Assembly: GCA_001662425.1 (NCBI GenBank)
Contig: BDDC01001584.1
Span: 1 to 23,301 of the forward strand
Length of the DNA: 23,301 nt
From: Chlamydomonas sphaeroides
Lineage: Eukaryota > Chlorophyta > Chlorophyceae > Chlamydomonadales > Chlamydomonadaceae
Reading direction: 5' to 3'
The notes beneath the pieces were generated by a model that did not search any database, had not been told where the DNA came from, and saw nothing but the letters and a program-made list of their open reading frames with translations. Positions 1 through 10,552 of this stretch are shown piece by piece. Numbering within the stretch: the stretch's first letter is position 1; each line of letters opens with the position of its first letter. A program made the translations under genes and the position numbers.

Positions 1-1082
1 ACTTCGTGGTGGCCCTCCCCAAGTCCGAGCGGGGGTATGATTCGGTGCTGGTATTGGTTGACCGCCTACCCAAGATGGTGCACCTGGCACCCACCACCGG
101 CTCGTGCTCTGCTGAGGACCTGGCCTGCCTGTTCTTTGACAATGTTGTGCGCCTGCACCGCCCGCCCAAGAACGTGGTCTCCGACCGTGGCTCACAGTTT
201 GCTAGCAAGTTCTGGTCCGCGCTGGGGGCACTGTGCGGTATGCGGGTTAATCTGTCCACCGCTTACCACCCTCAGACGGATGGCCAGACCAAGCGCGCAA
301 ACTGTGTCTTGGGAGACATGCTGCGCAACTACGCGGGTCGTGAGCCTACTAGTTGGGACCAGTATCTGTCTGCGGCGGAGTTTGCTATGAACAACGCACG
401 CAACCGGGCCACGGGGAAGAGTCCGTTCTTTCTGAACTATGGTTTTGATCCCCCTCTGCCCGTCTGGTGAGAGCTGGACGTGGCCGTGCCCGCTGCCCGC
501 ACCTTTGCGCACTCCTTCCACAGCCGTCTAGCCAAGGCTAAGAAGTGCTTGGAGGCTGCGCAGCAGCGCATGTCAGCCTATTACAACCGCACCAAGTCTG
601 ACGTCACCTACAAGCCTGGAGACAAGGTGATGTTGAGCACCACCAATTTGCGGGCGCTCGCTAAGGGGCCACACAAGTTGCTGCCATGCTGGGTGGGTCC
701 GTTCCCTGTGGAACGGATGGTGGGGACGGTCGCTGTCCGGTTGCAGCTGCCTGCGTCCATGGCTCGCATCCACCCCACGTTCCATGTAGGGCTTGTCCGT
801 CCGTACCGCCCGGCCGCTGACGCTCCTGCCTCCCCTGGGCCCATCGCATGGATTGAGGATGAGCCGCTCTTCACTGTTGAGCGCATCCTCGCCTACCGCT
901 GCCGGCGGTTGGGCAAGGCTGGTCACAAGCGTGCCGTTCACGAGTATCTGGTGAAATGGGCGGGTTACTCTGCTGAGCACAAAAGCTGGGAACCTGCTCG
1001 CAATTTCACACCCGACATGGCTGACGAACTGCGTGCAGCCCGTGACCGCGAGCGTGGTACTCCTCTGCCTGACTCCGTTTGA
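1..1082 (+). pseudogene. Ty3/gypsy chromovirus pol 3' end: integrase core, C-terminal domain and chromodomain, interrupted
   Basis: The reading frame enters from the left edge (codon 3-5) and runs to 1082, broken once by an in-frame TGA at 468-470. Before the stop it is a retroviral-type integrase core. VSDRGSQF carries the second catalytic Asp (codon 183-185), and the HPQTDGQT motif lies just before the third catalytic position. After the stop come the basic integrase C-terminal region, a motif of the type HPTFHVGLVRPYRP, and a chromodomain (about 864-1035, motif EYLVKWAGYS...SWEP). This order is typical of chromodomain Ty3/gypsy elements. The first catalytic Asp lies just outside the window. 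At the DD35E Glu position, exactly 36 codons after the Asp, the codon is AAG (Lys, 291-293). The element is therefore doubly disabled: missing catalytic Glu and premature stop. Identification is secure from motifs; the family name is not known. Confidence 0.93.
864..1035 (+). other. Chromodomain at C-terminus of the retroelement polyprotein
   Basis: The translation shows a chromodomain layout: an FTVERIL start, a variable basic strip, then EYLVKWAGYS and KSWEPARNF. In chromoviruses this module is thought to steer integration to marked chromatin. It lies downstream of the premature TGA, so it would not be made as part of the integrase in this copy. Confidence 0.85.
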
Positions 1083-1141
1083 TCCCCTCCGGTTCTCCCT
1101 CTGCGCGCTGCGAGGACGCAACGCCTGTGAAAGGGGGCATT

Positions 1142-1400
1142 TGTGGTATCTGCTCTCCCTCTCTGTTACGGGCCCATTCTGGGGTCGGGGGGCATGACCC
1201 GTCTGGGGTCGTGTCGGGGCTTCTGTGCCCCTGTTAGTCACGGACACGGGCAACTGGCCCGTGGGTCCGTTGACCCTATCGTGTCTGGGCACACGCTGAT
1301 AAGGTGTACGGCATCTCTGGCCATTCAGCACCGCTATGTTGTAAGCTGTTTGCGTTGCTCAACTCGGTAGTTCTGACTACCACTTAGTCAGGACTACACA
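1142..1400 (+). repeat. Probable 3' long terminal repeat of the Ty3/gypsy element
   Basis: Sixty bases after the pol stop there is a purine-rich tract (GTGAAAGGGGGCA, about 1127-1139), followed by a TG that would start an LTR (TGTGGTAT). A short inverted match closes the unit at ACTACACA (1393-1400). A TGTAA signal sits inside at 1340-1344, as expected for an LTR R region. The right edge is inferred from the terminal inverted match only; the 5' LTR is outside the window, so the ends cannot be proved here. Confidence 0.45.
1340..1344 (+). terminator. TGTAA polyadenylation-type signal inside the probable LTR
   Basis: The pentamer TGTAA is the usual polyadenylation signal in chlamydomonadalean algae. 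It occurs here about 260 bases after the retroelement stop codon and within the inferred LTR. Confidence 0.4.
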
Positions 1401-2852
1401 GCCCCGCCGTGCGTGAAACTGGAGGTCCTGCAGGCTTCCGCCGGGTGCGCTTTACCCCGGGCTGGTTGCTGCAAATAGACCACTGCGCTGTATGTGTATG
1501 CATAGGCGCAAGGAGCCGGGTAGCACCAGGTGACTCTGCGCTGGCCTGGGCAAAGGATTACGCGCGGCCGGGATCTTCCCGGTGCGCCCAAGCGCCGAAA
1601 TGCTCATTGTGTTCAGATGGACGTAGAGTATTCAGAGACCGACCAAGGGGGCGGCCCAGGTGCAGGTCGGCCTAGAGTCGAAGGCGATCTCCCATGGGAC
1701 CGCCGCCCGGTGCGCCAAAATGCGACGCAAGTGCCGTTTTCGGCGCTTGTTATTGCACCTACTTGCTTATGTGCTCAACAACTTGCTACACACACTACTT
1801 CTGAGCTACCTGTAAGCGTCTGTTTGTGCCAGACCTCAAGCAGCAAGCCCGGTCGACGCCTGATCAGCGTTTATCGTGACCTCCTGCTACTCCTAGCACG
1901 CTATATAGGTATTCCACGTGAAGAGCTGCCCCGTCTCGAGCTAAACGACGAAGAGCCTGTGTTGCGCGCAGTTTACTTGCGCAGTCTGCAGCGCTACAGC
2001 GGCCAGCCAGCCGCTCGTTCTGAGCGCGTCTCTGGCAACCTCGCCAAGACTGAGTCTGTGCCTACAGCCGGTCAACAACCACGATCCCTGCGATAACAAG
2101 CGCCCTGGTTTTTGAACGCCTACAAGGTCGGCGCTTCTTACCAGCCAGTTGAGTAAAAGACCTGCTCTTGCTCGGGCCGTTGTTTGCGCAGCCGCTGGCG
2201 AGGTCCTCGCAACAACGTAAGTGATAGCTCGCTGCCAGCAGCGGCGGCTTGAGCGTTATCGCGCATTTAGAGCCAGCGACCGCGCGCGCCCGTGAATTCC
2301 GGCACTTGAATACCGCGCCTGTCAGCTTAGAGCTCCGGGATTCACAGCACAGCTTGTCCTGTTCGTGCACGACCGTCTTGCTTGAGTTCCGTCACTCGCA
2401 GCGCGTCGTCAGTTTTTCAGGTCCGACGCAGCGCAGCAGCAGCAGCATCTCGTCCGACGATAGCGTCAAGGGAATACTTCCCGCAAGAGTACTTCCCGGA
2501 TCCAAGACCCCACGATCGTGCTATGCTGCTCGCTGACGTGCGCTACGTACAGCTCGCACCGATGCGCGGTTGCAATGTTGGCCAGTCTGCCGCAACAGCG
2601 CAAACAGTCGCGTGAAGTATGAATGATACGAGTGTAACGTGTACTGTATGGCAGCGTCGCCATAGCTTGTCGAAGTGCGCGACATGTGCACGCCCTCTGC
2701 CTCCCCCATGAGCCCCCGCGTGCCGTTGGCCTCCCCGCAACGCAACTGCTGAAACCGCCATCTCCGCCCTCGCTGTCCTCACGCCCTACACCTCCGGCAC
2801 CTCCTAGCCAGCGGCCCCGCGCGTGCCCCCAACGCGCCCTCGCACTACTCCG
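1401..2852. other. No recognised gene; one unsupported 188-codon plus-strand frame
   Basis: A plus frame at 1530-2096 is open for 188 codons. Its second half (about 1855-2010) has a protein-like composition (a Leu-rich strip, then RLELNDEEP), but no family is recognised and no neighbouring exon supports it. The rest (2100-2850) holds short overlapping frames on both strands and no clear signal. It may be older retroelement debris or the downstream flank of the minus-strand gene that ends at 2853. Confidence 0.3.
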
Positions 2853-3538
2853 CTAGTCGTGCCGCTCCGGCGCGACGCAGGCCTGGCACGCCCCCTGCAG
2901 CACCAGGCTCGACTTGTCGGCCTCGCCCAGGGTGGACACCATGAAGGTGACGGGCGGCTCGTAGAAGCCGGAGCCCATGCACATCCTGCGCCCCGTCCGC
3001 GCCTGAGCCCCATCGAACTCCCTCATGAACAGCGTGCCCATTGCGGTGCTGTCGGGCAGCACCGCGACCAGCTCCTCCTTGTCGTGGCCCCCCTCCCAGG
3101 GCACGTGCTCGAACACCCGCAGCTGCAGGCGCAGGTGCAGCAGTCCCGGCTCCGGGCAGCAGAGCGGCAGGTACCCCTTGCGCGTGCGCATCGACTTGAA
3201 GCGCTCCGCCGCCACTGGCTTGAGCATCTGAGCAGTGGGGTTGCAGTTCGCCAAGCAACCAACGCCGGGTATGGCCGCCGGCGGGGCGTAGTAGCGCACG
3301 ATGTTGGATCGGTGCAGGTACAGGAACCAGAAGTCTGCGGGCAGGGGTGGGAGGCAGCGGAAGGGCATCAACCACATCGCTCCGCTGCCGCCGCCGCTCC
3401 CGCAAAGACAGTGCCCATCCCCTGCGCCGCCCCTTCTGCGCCTCCCTCCCCCTCCCTCCCCCTCCCGCCCCCTTCCGCCCCTCCCACCCACCGCCGTAGT
3501 GGATGCGCTCGCCGGCGTCGGCGTTGGGGGACGTTGGC
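2853..3538 (-). CDS. 3' end of an unidentified intron-containing gene (last two exons)
   Basis: The last exon is 3334 down to 2853. It begins after an acceptor (CCTGCCCGCAG) and encodes about 159 residues ending in a TAG. The preceding exon is 3538-3492 (47 nt), with acceptor CCCTCCCTCCAG and donor GTGGGT. Phases agree: phase 1 across the intron gives an unbroken NADAGERIHYG followed by DFWFLYLHRSNIVRYY. The composition (aromatic, mixed charge, few repeats) is far more protein-like than the GC-rich shadow frames. It contains Cys pairs and a FYEPPVTFMVSTLGEADK strip, but I do not recognise the family. Upstream coding must enter the 47-nt exon in phase 2. Candidate N-terminal coding lies at 4208-4396. 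The function is unknown. Confidence 0.5.
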
Positions 3539-3595
3539 CTGGAGGGAGGGAGGGGGCAGCAGCTGGGCGGTGGGTGGGAGGGGAGGGGGGCGAGG
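3536..3595. repeat. Direct repeat, copy A (pairs with 3875-3933)
   Basis: About 59 bases starting GGCCTGGAGGGAGGGAGG recur 339 bases downstream with only a few differences. Read on the minus strand, both copies contain a pyrimidine tract and the same CCTCCAG acceptor, so the repeat duplicates an intron 3' end. Confidence 0.8.
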
Positions 3596-3874
3596 GGCCC
3601 AGGGCGGCGGGGCGTGCTCGTGCGTGTTGCGTGAGTGTGCGCTGTGTGCGTGCGCATCGTGTGTGTTGAGGGTGTCGAGTGCGTTTGCTTCGCCGCCCAC
3701 CTGTCTGCGCCTTGCCCTTGGGCGCGCCGCCGCCGCCGCCGCCGGCCGCCGCCGCAACACCGTGACGCGGCGAGGGCAGGCCGCCGCCTCCACCGCCACT
3801 GTCGCTGTCGTCACCTCCGCCGCCGCCGTAGCCCACCAGGCCGGAGCAGAAGTCGTAGCCCGCAAGCGATGGGC

Positions 3875-3933
3875 GGCCTGGAGGGAGGGAGGGGGCAGCA
3901 GCGGGGCGGTGGGTGGGAGGGGAGGGGGCGAGG
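3875..3933. repeat. Direct repeat, copy B (pairs with 3536-3595)
   Basis: This is the second copy of the G-rich repeat. Its minus-strand acceptor would open a 177-nt Gly-rich exon (3877-3701, donor GTGGGC), but that exon does not join in frame to the 47-nt exon at 3538. It may be a decoy or alternative exon. Confidence 0.7.
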
Positions 3934-4207
3934 CGTCGGGTGCGGGCGCAGCAGCAGCAGCGGGGAAGGCAGGGCTCGTGTGCATGCACCCTCGGCTGTT
4001 CGTTCCCCGGCGCGCACCTTGCCGCGCCGGACGGAGAGCGTCACCCACGTCGCCTGACACGGGGGACGCTGGCGCTGCGGCCGCGGCGGCGTCGCTGCGG
4101 TGCTGCCGGCCGGCGCGCCAGCCGCCTGTGACGTCATTGTCGCCGCCGCCCACCGGAAACGCCTTCTTGGCCATCTGCAGCTCAATGTGTACTGCCAGGG
4201 CACCGGC

Positions 4208-4396
4208 CTACCTGGGAGGTGTGAGCGGATGCCATGGCGCGGCGGGGCGGGGCTCGCGGCGGATGGGGCTGGATGGCCTATGGCGGCGCGGCTTGGGGCC
4301 CTCGTCGTCGCTGCTGCTGGAGTCTTCGCTGCTGCTGATAATGAGAGCGTTGCCGGGGCTGCCCATTGGAGGCCGACCCCATGGCGGCACGCCCAT
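4208..4396 (-). CDS. Candidate N-terminal exon of the same unidentified gene (Ser/Asp-rich)
   Basis: A minus frame starts with ATG at 4396 and encodes an acidic Ser-rich strip (ISSSEDSSSSDDEG), then a basic Pro/Arg strip. It reaches a possible donor CCCAG|GTAGG near 4220, which would leave phase 2, the phase needed by the 47-nt exon at 3538-3492. Intervening exons may exist between 3620 and 4190, where Gly- and Ala-rich frames cannot be separated from GC bias. Treat it as a hypothesis. Confidence 0.25.
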   Translation of the reverse strand: MGVPPWGRPPMGSPGNALIISSSEDSSSSDDEGPKPRRHRPSSPIRREPRPAAPWHPLTPPR

Positions 4397-6713
4397 GACT
4401 GCGCCGCAAAAGCTCTAGACCTCGGCCCTCCCGCTGCGACCGCGCTGCGATACTGTATCCTTTGGCGAGTGAGCTCCTTGGGCCCGCGCCTCACCTATGG
4501 CGTTGGGCGGATGTGAAATGACGAGGTAAGCCCTACACCAGTTCTCTATTGTGTAAAGCATATGCTATAAATGTATAGGAGCAGCAAGCGCTAGAGCTGG
4601 CTTGCAAGGAAACCCTAAGCCCATTGCGACCACCTCGCGCGTCACGCAAACATCACAGCTACTGATCATGCTGTGCTTCGCCGGCGCCACTGTCAGCGCC
4701 CCGCGAGGTGACACCACCCACATAGGCTCCATGGGTTGGTGTTGCGCGAACCTCTGCCATGCTGAGGTGCCAGGCCCCGCCTGCCGCTTTGGCCCCGCAG
4801 CGGCGGTGGCACACTCACGCTGGCACTCGCGCTTCAGCTGCGCTGGGTTTGATGGCAGCAGAGCGCTGGCTGAGCTGGTCAGCACAAAATGCTCACCGTC
4901 CACCACCACCACCGCAAGTGCCACACCACGCGCCTGCAGCTCCGACTGCACACGGCCCATGAGGCCGTGGAGTGCCGCCTCACTCAGCTTGCACGCCACA
5001 AAGTAGCGCGCCACCACCTCTGACACGCTGTAATCGACAGACATCAGCATGGCAACGAACAGGGAGGTCGCTGCCCGCCTCATGATGTCGAAGAGGGCAG
5101 GCAGCACCGCACACATGTCCCGTGCGCAGCTGACCACCAGCGCTGAGTAGTGCGCCTCCACAGTAGCGCCGGCAGGGTGGATGGAGACGGCGACCCCAAG
5201 GCCGTCGGGAGTTGCCGTCCATGCCACGGAGGCCAGCTGCATGGGCCGCGTTTATGAGCGCGCCTGCCTGCGCAGCAATGCCGCCTAGCCGTGCCAGCCG
5301 GTCCAGGCAGGCCTTCTTGTGCGCTACCTGCTGTGGCTTTAGTGGCGCCTCCGCGCCAGTGCCAGCGGTAGCGCCGGGAGTGTTCTTGCGGGCGAAGCAC
5401 GCCTCCTGGGCATCTGATGCTGCCTGAGCCGCTTTCAGCTGCGCTTAAAGCAGTGGCAGCACCGTCAGCTGCACCCACGCCGCGACGTTCTGCATGGTGG
5501 CAAAGGCCGCTGAGTCCAGAGCGCCCGGTGCAGCACACACAGCGACAGCGGCATCCAGCCGCCGCACCAGGGTATCGTAGGCACGCTGCATGGCGGCCAG
5601 CTGGGCGAGACTGATGGGATCGCCGTGGCACGCATCACCCTCAAAGCGAGATCCGCCGCCGTCAGGCAGCAGCTCCTTCTCCAGCTTGGCCTGTGGCGGA
5701 GGGGGGTACATGGGCCATCGGTCTGCGCAAGCCTGGTGCCAGCACCTGTCCTGCATCTTGTGGCCCCTCAGTGCCCAGCGCTTGCCCACCTGGATGTCAG
5801 TGCCGTCCATGGCCAGCACCGCCAGCTGTGGAATGGCCGCGCTCTTGCAGCGGCGTGCAAATAGCTCGATGCCGGTGAGGTCCACGCCCACACCCCTGGC
5901 CGCCGTCCTCCCCCACCACGTGCCGGTTGGTGCTGGTGGATGGGAACGGCAGGCCCGGGTCGCTGACCTCGCCACGCAACACGTTGAGGCACACCTCACC
6001 GCTGCGCTGCGACCAGGCTGCCGCCACCAGCTGTACCACGTGTGGTGGCCATCGCACGCTGCCCACTGCTGAGCCGCCTTCGCACAGCCTGACCGCGTTG
6101 GGCAGCGCAGCCATGGCGTACTGCACCACTGTGGCGTCCGGCTCCAGCGCACCACTCGGAATGCAGCGCACGGCCCCGGGCAGGTCGGGGACCAGGCGAC
6201 TGGCTGTGACGAAGTCTGCCACACCAGGGGCGGCGCCCAGCACCGCAGCTGTGTGCAGCGTGTCCGCCGCGGCCCTGTCCGCGTCCCAGGCCGCCAGCAC
6301 CGCCCGGTCGACTGCGCTGCGCACCACCTCCAGCTCCTTGGCACCCAGGCTGGCGCTGGCGGGCACGGTGTTGGGCGGCGGCGGCACAGCCAGCCGGCCG
6401 CCCGCACGTGCAGCGAGCTGTTCGTGGAAGCAGTTCACAGCCAGCGCGGCATCCTCGAAGGTGGGATAGAGCCCCAGATAGAACTGCGCCCTGCCACTCA
6501 GCAAGCGTGGCGAACGTGCGCGCCAGGCCCGAGCCCTCTTTTCCCACGCCACGCACGGACTTGACTTCCGTGGAGGCGTGCCCAGCTCCATGGGCCGCAG
6601 CACAGCTGCGTCTGGCTCCATGGCCGCAGGCGCGCCACCTGGTGGCCACAGGGTGCACATTGTGTTAGCAGAGGAAGCAAGCGGGGACAGCTTCCCAGTT
6701 GCGCCATGCCACC

Positions 6714-6828
6714 GACCCACATCCCACCTGGCGAGGCAACCGGCAGCAGCTGGGGCGAGGGACGAGGGCTGCCGGTCTCCATGGGTGCGCTGCCTGTTTG
6801 GCCCGAGGCAGGGAGGGAGGAGGGCGTG
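6714..6828. repeat. Direct repeat, copy 1 (115 bp, pairs with 6889-7003)
   Basis: It begins GACCCACATCCCACCTGGCG and ends GGAGGGCGTG. The copy at 6889-7003 lies exactly 175 bases on with a handful of substitutions. It sits in the non-coding gap of the decayed minus-strand ORF. Confidence 0.9.
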
Positions 6829-6888
6829 AACGCCCAGGATTATAGGAGGGAGTGAGCAAGAACAGAGTGCCCGCCGCGCAAAGCCACA

Positions 6889-7003
6889 GACCCACATCCC
6901 ACCTGGCGAGGCAGCCGGCAGCAGCTGTGGCGAGGGACGAGGGCTGCCGGTCTCCATGGGTGCGCCGCCTGTTTGGCCCGAGTCAGGGAGGGAGGAGGGC
7001 GTG
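6889..7003. repeat. Direct repeat, copy 2 (pairs with 6714-6828)
   Basis: This is the second copy of the 115-bp unit, nearly identical and in the same orientation. The 60-bp spacer between the copies (6829-6888) is not repeated afterwards, so only two partial units are present. Confidence 0.9.
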
Positions 7004-7652
7004 GGAGGCTGGCGTGGGCGACACGATCCCACCACAACCCCTGCCCAACCCTGGCCCCCTCACGCACCTGGTGAGCCAGGCATGGTAGCGGCCTTAGGCA
7101 GCGCGCCTGACCGAGTCACCAGGCTGCTGGTCACCTGCGCCTTGGCCGCTGCCGGGAGGAGGATGAGGAGGAGTCCAGGCGTGCGTCCAGGGGTAAAGGA
7201 GCGACACGGAATGAGGGCACCCCAACCCAGCAAGCAGCACCTGTGCGCTTGGTGTAAGGCAGTAGCACGCCCGTCGCCACGATGCCCTCCTGCACCAGCG
7301 CTGCCAACTTCTGCTCCACTCCGACAACCGCCCGGACCACGGGCGCAGGCACGGCTGGGGCCACCTTGACCGCGGCGCGGGTGCGGGCAGCGGGAGGGGC
7401 CGCCTGCCGCGCCTTGAGCCGAGCCAGCAGGCCGTGATAGCACTTGGTGTGCACCAGCGCATCCTGATGCTTCTTCAGCACCGCCTGCTGCTCAGCCAGC
7501 ACCGCGAGCACGCGCGAGCTGAGCCCGCATGCCGCGTAGCAGTCGGCATCTATAACGCGAGCGCCCTTCTTTCCTCGCTGAATCAAGCTCTCACATTCCA
7601 GGCAGTAGAGACAAGCCTCGCCGCTAGGAAAGAACGCTTTGAGCTCGGTCAT

Positions 7653-10552
7653 GGTCGCGATGCATCGGTCGTTGTCGCGCTTACGCGTGTCTGTGACCAG
7701 GATCGCGCCTAGAGGGTCCCTATACTACAAGAAAGAACTGTGTGTGGTCTGAGCAGCAGTCTGAGCGTGGATTCAGCGATCCCGCCCTTGACCCCCCCAG
7801 TGGCGTGTATCACACTCTCTCATCTTGACCTGCGTGGCACGGCCTCACGCGGCACTTCAGGGTGAGCACTTCAGGGTAGGCAGTGGTAGACCCTCTGGCC
7901 ACTAGGGTGTGGGGGTATAGGGAATGCCCACACGCTAGGCGTCAGGACGCGTTGTCGTGCCCGGCTGCGGGGTCGGGACGGGTTCGTGCGCCCGACCGTG
8001 CGGCATGACTTGGAGTGACACTAACGTGGGCGGCCATGCTCGGTGGATAGCCGCATGTACAGTATCGTCATACGTATTGGTAGTCGCAAGGCGCACGACG
8101 TGGTACATAGTGGCGAACATGCTGCCCCTTGCTTCGGGCTGAGCCTTTGTGGCCAGGTGCCTGGCAGGCTTGTCGTGGAGCTGGCGCTTGACACGTGGAC
8201 GGAGTGCGCTTGGCAGGCACCGCGCTGCCTCCGAGTGCTGCTGCCGAAGGGTGCGGCTCTTGAATAGGTTGGCTGTGGGGCGCTGTGGTAGCTAGCAGGA
8301 AAGCGGTAGCTTAGGGCGCCTGTGGAGCTGCCACGCAAGTGGCCCTGGGAGCTGCGAGAAGGCCTCCCCGGGGAGCTTCCACGCAGCCCCATGGGCGGCT
8401 CCGGGTACCTTCCCTGACCTGTCTTCTGACGCCTCTCAGCCTGCGAGTGCCTAAAGTGACGTTATGGTGTGCCGAACTGTATTCGAGTGATCGATCTGGA
8501 GTACCTCTCATATAACGACTCAAGCAAATACTGCCTCTGAGTCGCCTGTCTCTATTTTCCTTTGGTGCCGGCCTTCCCCGGCAGCCTCTCTCCCAAGCTA
8601 TCGACTCAGTCCCCAGCGCCCCCTCCCCCCTCCCCGAGCAATCGACTTGAGAAGCTAGAAGCAGCCTCTAGTCCCCTCCCCCCTCCCTCGCCCCGGTGCC
8701 CTTCACCTGGGCTCAAGGCCCAACTCCCGTTGAGTGTCCAAGATATCAAGACCAAGGCCCCGTGCCCTTCACCGGTGGTTCAAGATCCTAGACCAAGGTC
8801 CCGGCCCAGCCCCCCGTGGGGGTGAATGATAAGCTAGAATAAAGTCAAAGAAGGAATATCTGTAACCTGCGAAAACGTGAATTCATTGATATCTCCTGTG
8901 TAGTCGGGGATGAAAGGTGACGGCAGGCAGGCCACGAGACCGAAGACAGGAGTGCGGCTGTGCGGCATACCTGAGCGCGTAACGGCGCGTCATCCAGCCA
9001 AGCATGTTGAGGGGGCCGGTTGGCTGCTACTGGCGCGGGGCCACGACATCCCAGCCCAACCCAAGGCAACGGGAACCGAACCTGTGGAATGGGGTTGGCG
9101 CGCAGCGACTTGGTCAGGAGAAGTCATGATGCACGGTGTCATGTTGCAGGCAAGGAGCAGCCGGCGGGACGGCGATGTCTAAGCTATCCGCGTGCCAGCA
9201 GCAGTGTGTAGAATGTCTGTGTTGGGTGGGTGCAGAGAGGAAGAACGAGAGACAAACAAGCAGGGCAGGCGCTGTACACGCGGCTGTAACGTGGTAACGC
9301 TGGAGCTGCAGGCCTCGGACGCTGAAGGAGAGCGTGGTAGAGGGTAACAAACGTGTTCGGAAACGGTGACGCGGGCTGGGTTGACGCGGGTGGGGTGTGG
9401 TGGGCGGTTGGAACGGGTTCTGGAAGAGGGCTGTCGGTCGGGAGTGCAAGGGGGCGTGCACATCGGAAGCTAGCGGGGGTTGTCGTGCCTTGCCGCCCCC
9501 GTGCGGTCAGTAAGTCTCAGGTAAGCCCTGTCAAAAGGGTGCCGAGTGTGTGTGTGATGTGAGGCTGTGGTGTGTGAGCAGCCCGCTGGTAGGCAGCCGT
9601 GTATTGGTCGGGGAGCTGAATGCCCGACCCCGGTGTGGCCAGTGACAAGTCTTCCGCTGTTAATGTTTCGCTGAGTCTTCCACTGTAATGCATGGTAGTG
9701 AGTGAGCGGGCTCCCGTGCCTGTCGATCCATCCCGGCAAATAGTCTGGTGTAAATTCATGCCGGCATGTTGCGTTCCGCCCCCGAAACAAAAGTTGCTGC
9801 TAAGCTTCTGAAACGTCGAGAAATTCAAGCCGGGAGCTGTGAAGTCCCTTCGTGTTGCTGGCGTTGCACCACCCCTGGAGTAGTGGTAGCACAGTCAGAG
9901 CCTCCAAGCGCGCGGTCTGTGAGGCAGGCCGCGCGTGCACCGCTGTCGGCCTTGCAGCTGCTGTCTGGCGGCCACCATCGCGGATGCCAGCCGAAGCTTG
10001 GTGGTCACGCGGTAAGGTAGGAAGTGCAATTCTCATGTCACTAACTTACTTCGAAGCAAGGAAGTTTGACGCACATTCGTTCGTTGCAGGTTGAGCGCGA
10101 GCTGCTTGCAATGAACAGTGGCAATGGGGTTGGAGGATTCTGGCGTTGGCGCACCTTGCATGCGCGGCTTGTCCGGCTCGCGGAAACACACACGCAAGCC
10201 TCGCACCCCTACTCGCCCCCTCGTACGGGGGCTGCCGTCGCCACAACAACACAGCAATATATTAATAATTGGTCATGAGTGTTCCAGGCATATAACGTTC
10301 ATGGCCAATGCGTTTGACATATTCGGGTGACAAGTTAGAGGCCTGCAAACGCCGCCATTGCTGTCCTACACGCATTTTGCCCTGGGGGCGTGGACCAACG
10401 ACGCGCTCCAGGGGTGGTGCACTGAGGCAGGGGCGTATGTGCGGTGTCGACCAATAGTCATATAGACATGCTGCGAAAAAATTGTGTCGTGACGTGATTG
10501 GAGTGGTGACACAGATTGGCTCTACAAGGGCAAGTTAAGAAGCAAATGCATG
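7653..10552. other. Intergenic region, no gene recognised
   Basis: Only short frames occur on either strand and none looks like a known protein. Visible structure: a small duplication ACTTCAGGGTGAGC/ACTTCAGGGTAGGC near 7853-7882; C-rich tracts (CCCCTCCCCCCTCCC) at 8615-8695; and a repeated phrase built on GTGCCCTTCACC near 8696 and 8762. Isolated plus-strand splice-like sites occur (donor CAG|GTAAGC near 9521, donor CGCG|GTAAGG near 10011, acceptor TTCGTTGCAG near 10089). They could mark a non-coding or degenerate spliced transcript but do not assemble into a coding model. Confidence 0.4.
8695..8790. repeat. Short diverged direct repeat built on GTGCCCTTCACC
   Basis: The phrase GTGCCCTTCACC followed by a TCAAG-containing stretch and a C-rich end occurs near 8696 and again near 8762. 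It is flanked by C-rich runs. It looks like a diverged tandem duplication and has no coding evidence. Confidence 0.5.

Larger units (their letters stand above)
4565..7652 (-). pseudogene. Decayed large ORF of unknown family with Cys cluster, AP2-like strip and possible RNase-H-like strip
   Basis: A minus-strand ATG at 7652 opens about 130 residues with a Cys cluster (CLYCLECES, then DADCYAACG about 20 residues on), possibly zinc-binding. A non-coding gap with a duplicated segment follows (6714-7003), then a long frame from about 6660. That frame includes RAQFYLGLYPTFEDAALAVN, which resembles the end of an AP2 DNA-binding domain, and AVLAMDGTDIQVGKRW. Coding quality switches frame without a gap near 5900 (a G/C run) and again near 5240, and an in-frame TAA lies at 5445-5447. 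The last part (5242-4565) has a VVVDGEH motif after a Leu/Val-rich strand, like an RNase-H-fold transposase region. Two frameshifts and one stop suggest a dead mobile-element-type gene. Sequencing indels are the alternative explanation. Confidence 0.5.

Noticed and set aside
2823..4418. 531-codon plus-strand open frame, the longest simple ORF in that region
   Set aside because: It is Ala/Arg/Gly/Pro-rich throughout and runs antisense to a spliced minus-strand gene with better composition. It is a GC-content shadow.
9885..9940. Possible tRNA, from a GTGGTAGCACAGTC-like A-box
   Set aside because: No B-box (GGTTCGAATCC-type) and no acceptor stem at a suitable distance.
9353..10257. A plus-strand spliced gene using the donor near 9521 and the acceptor near 10089
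   Set aside because: The splice-like sites do not join coherent frames and the peptides show no protein-like pattern.
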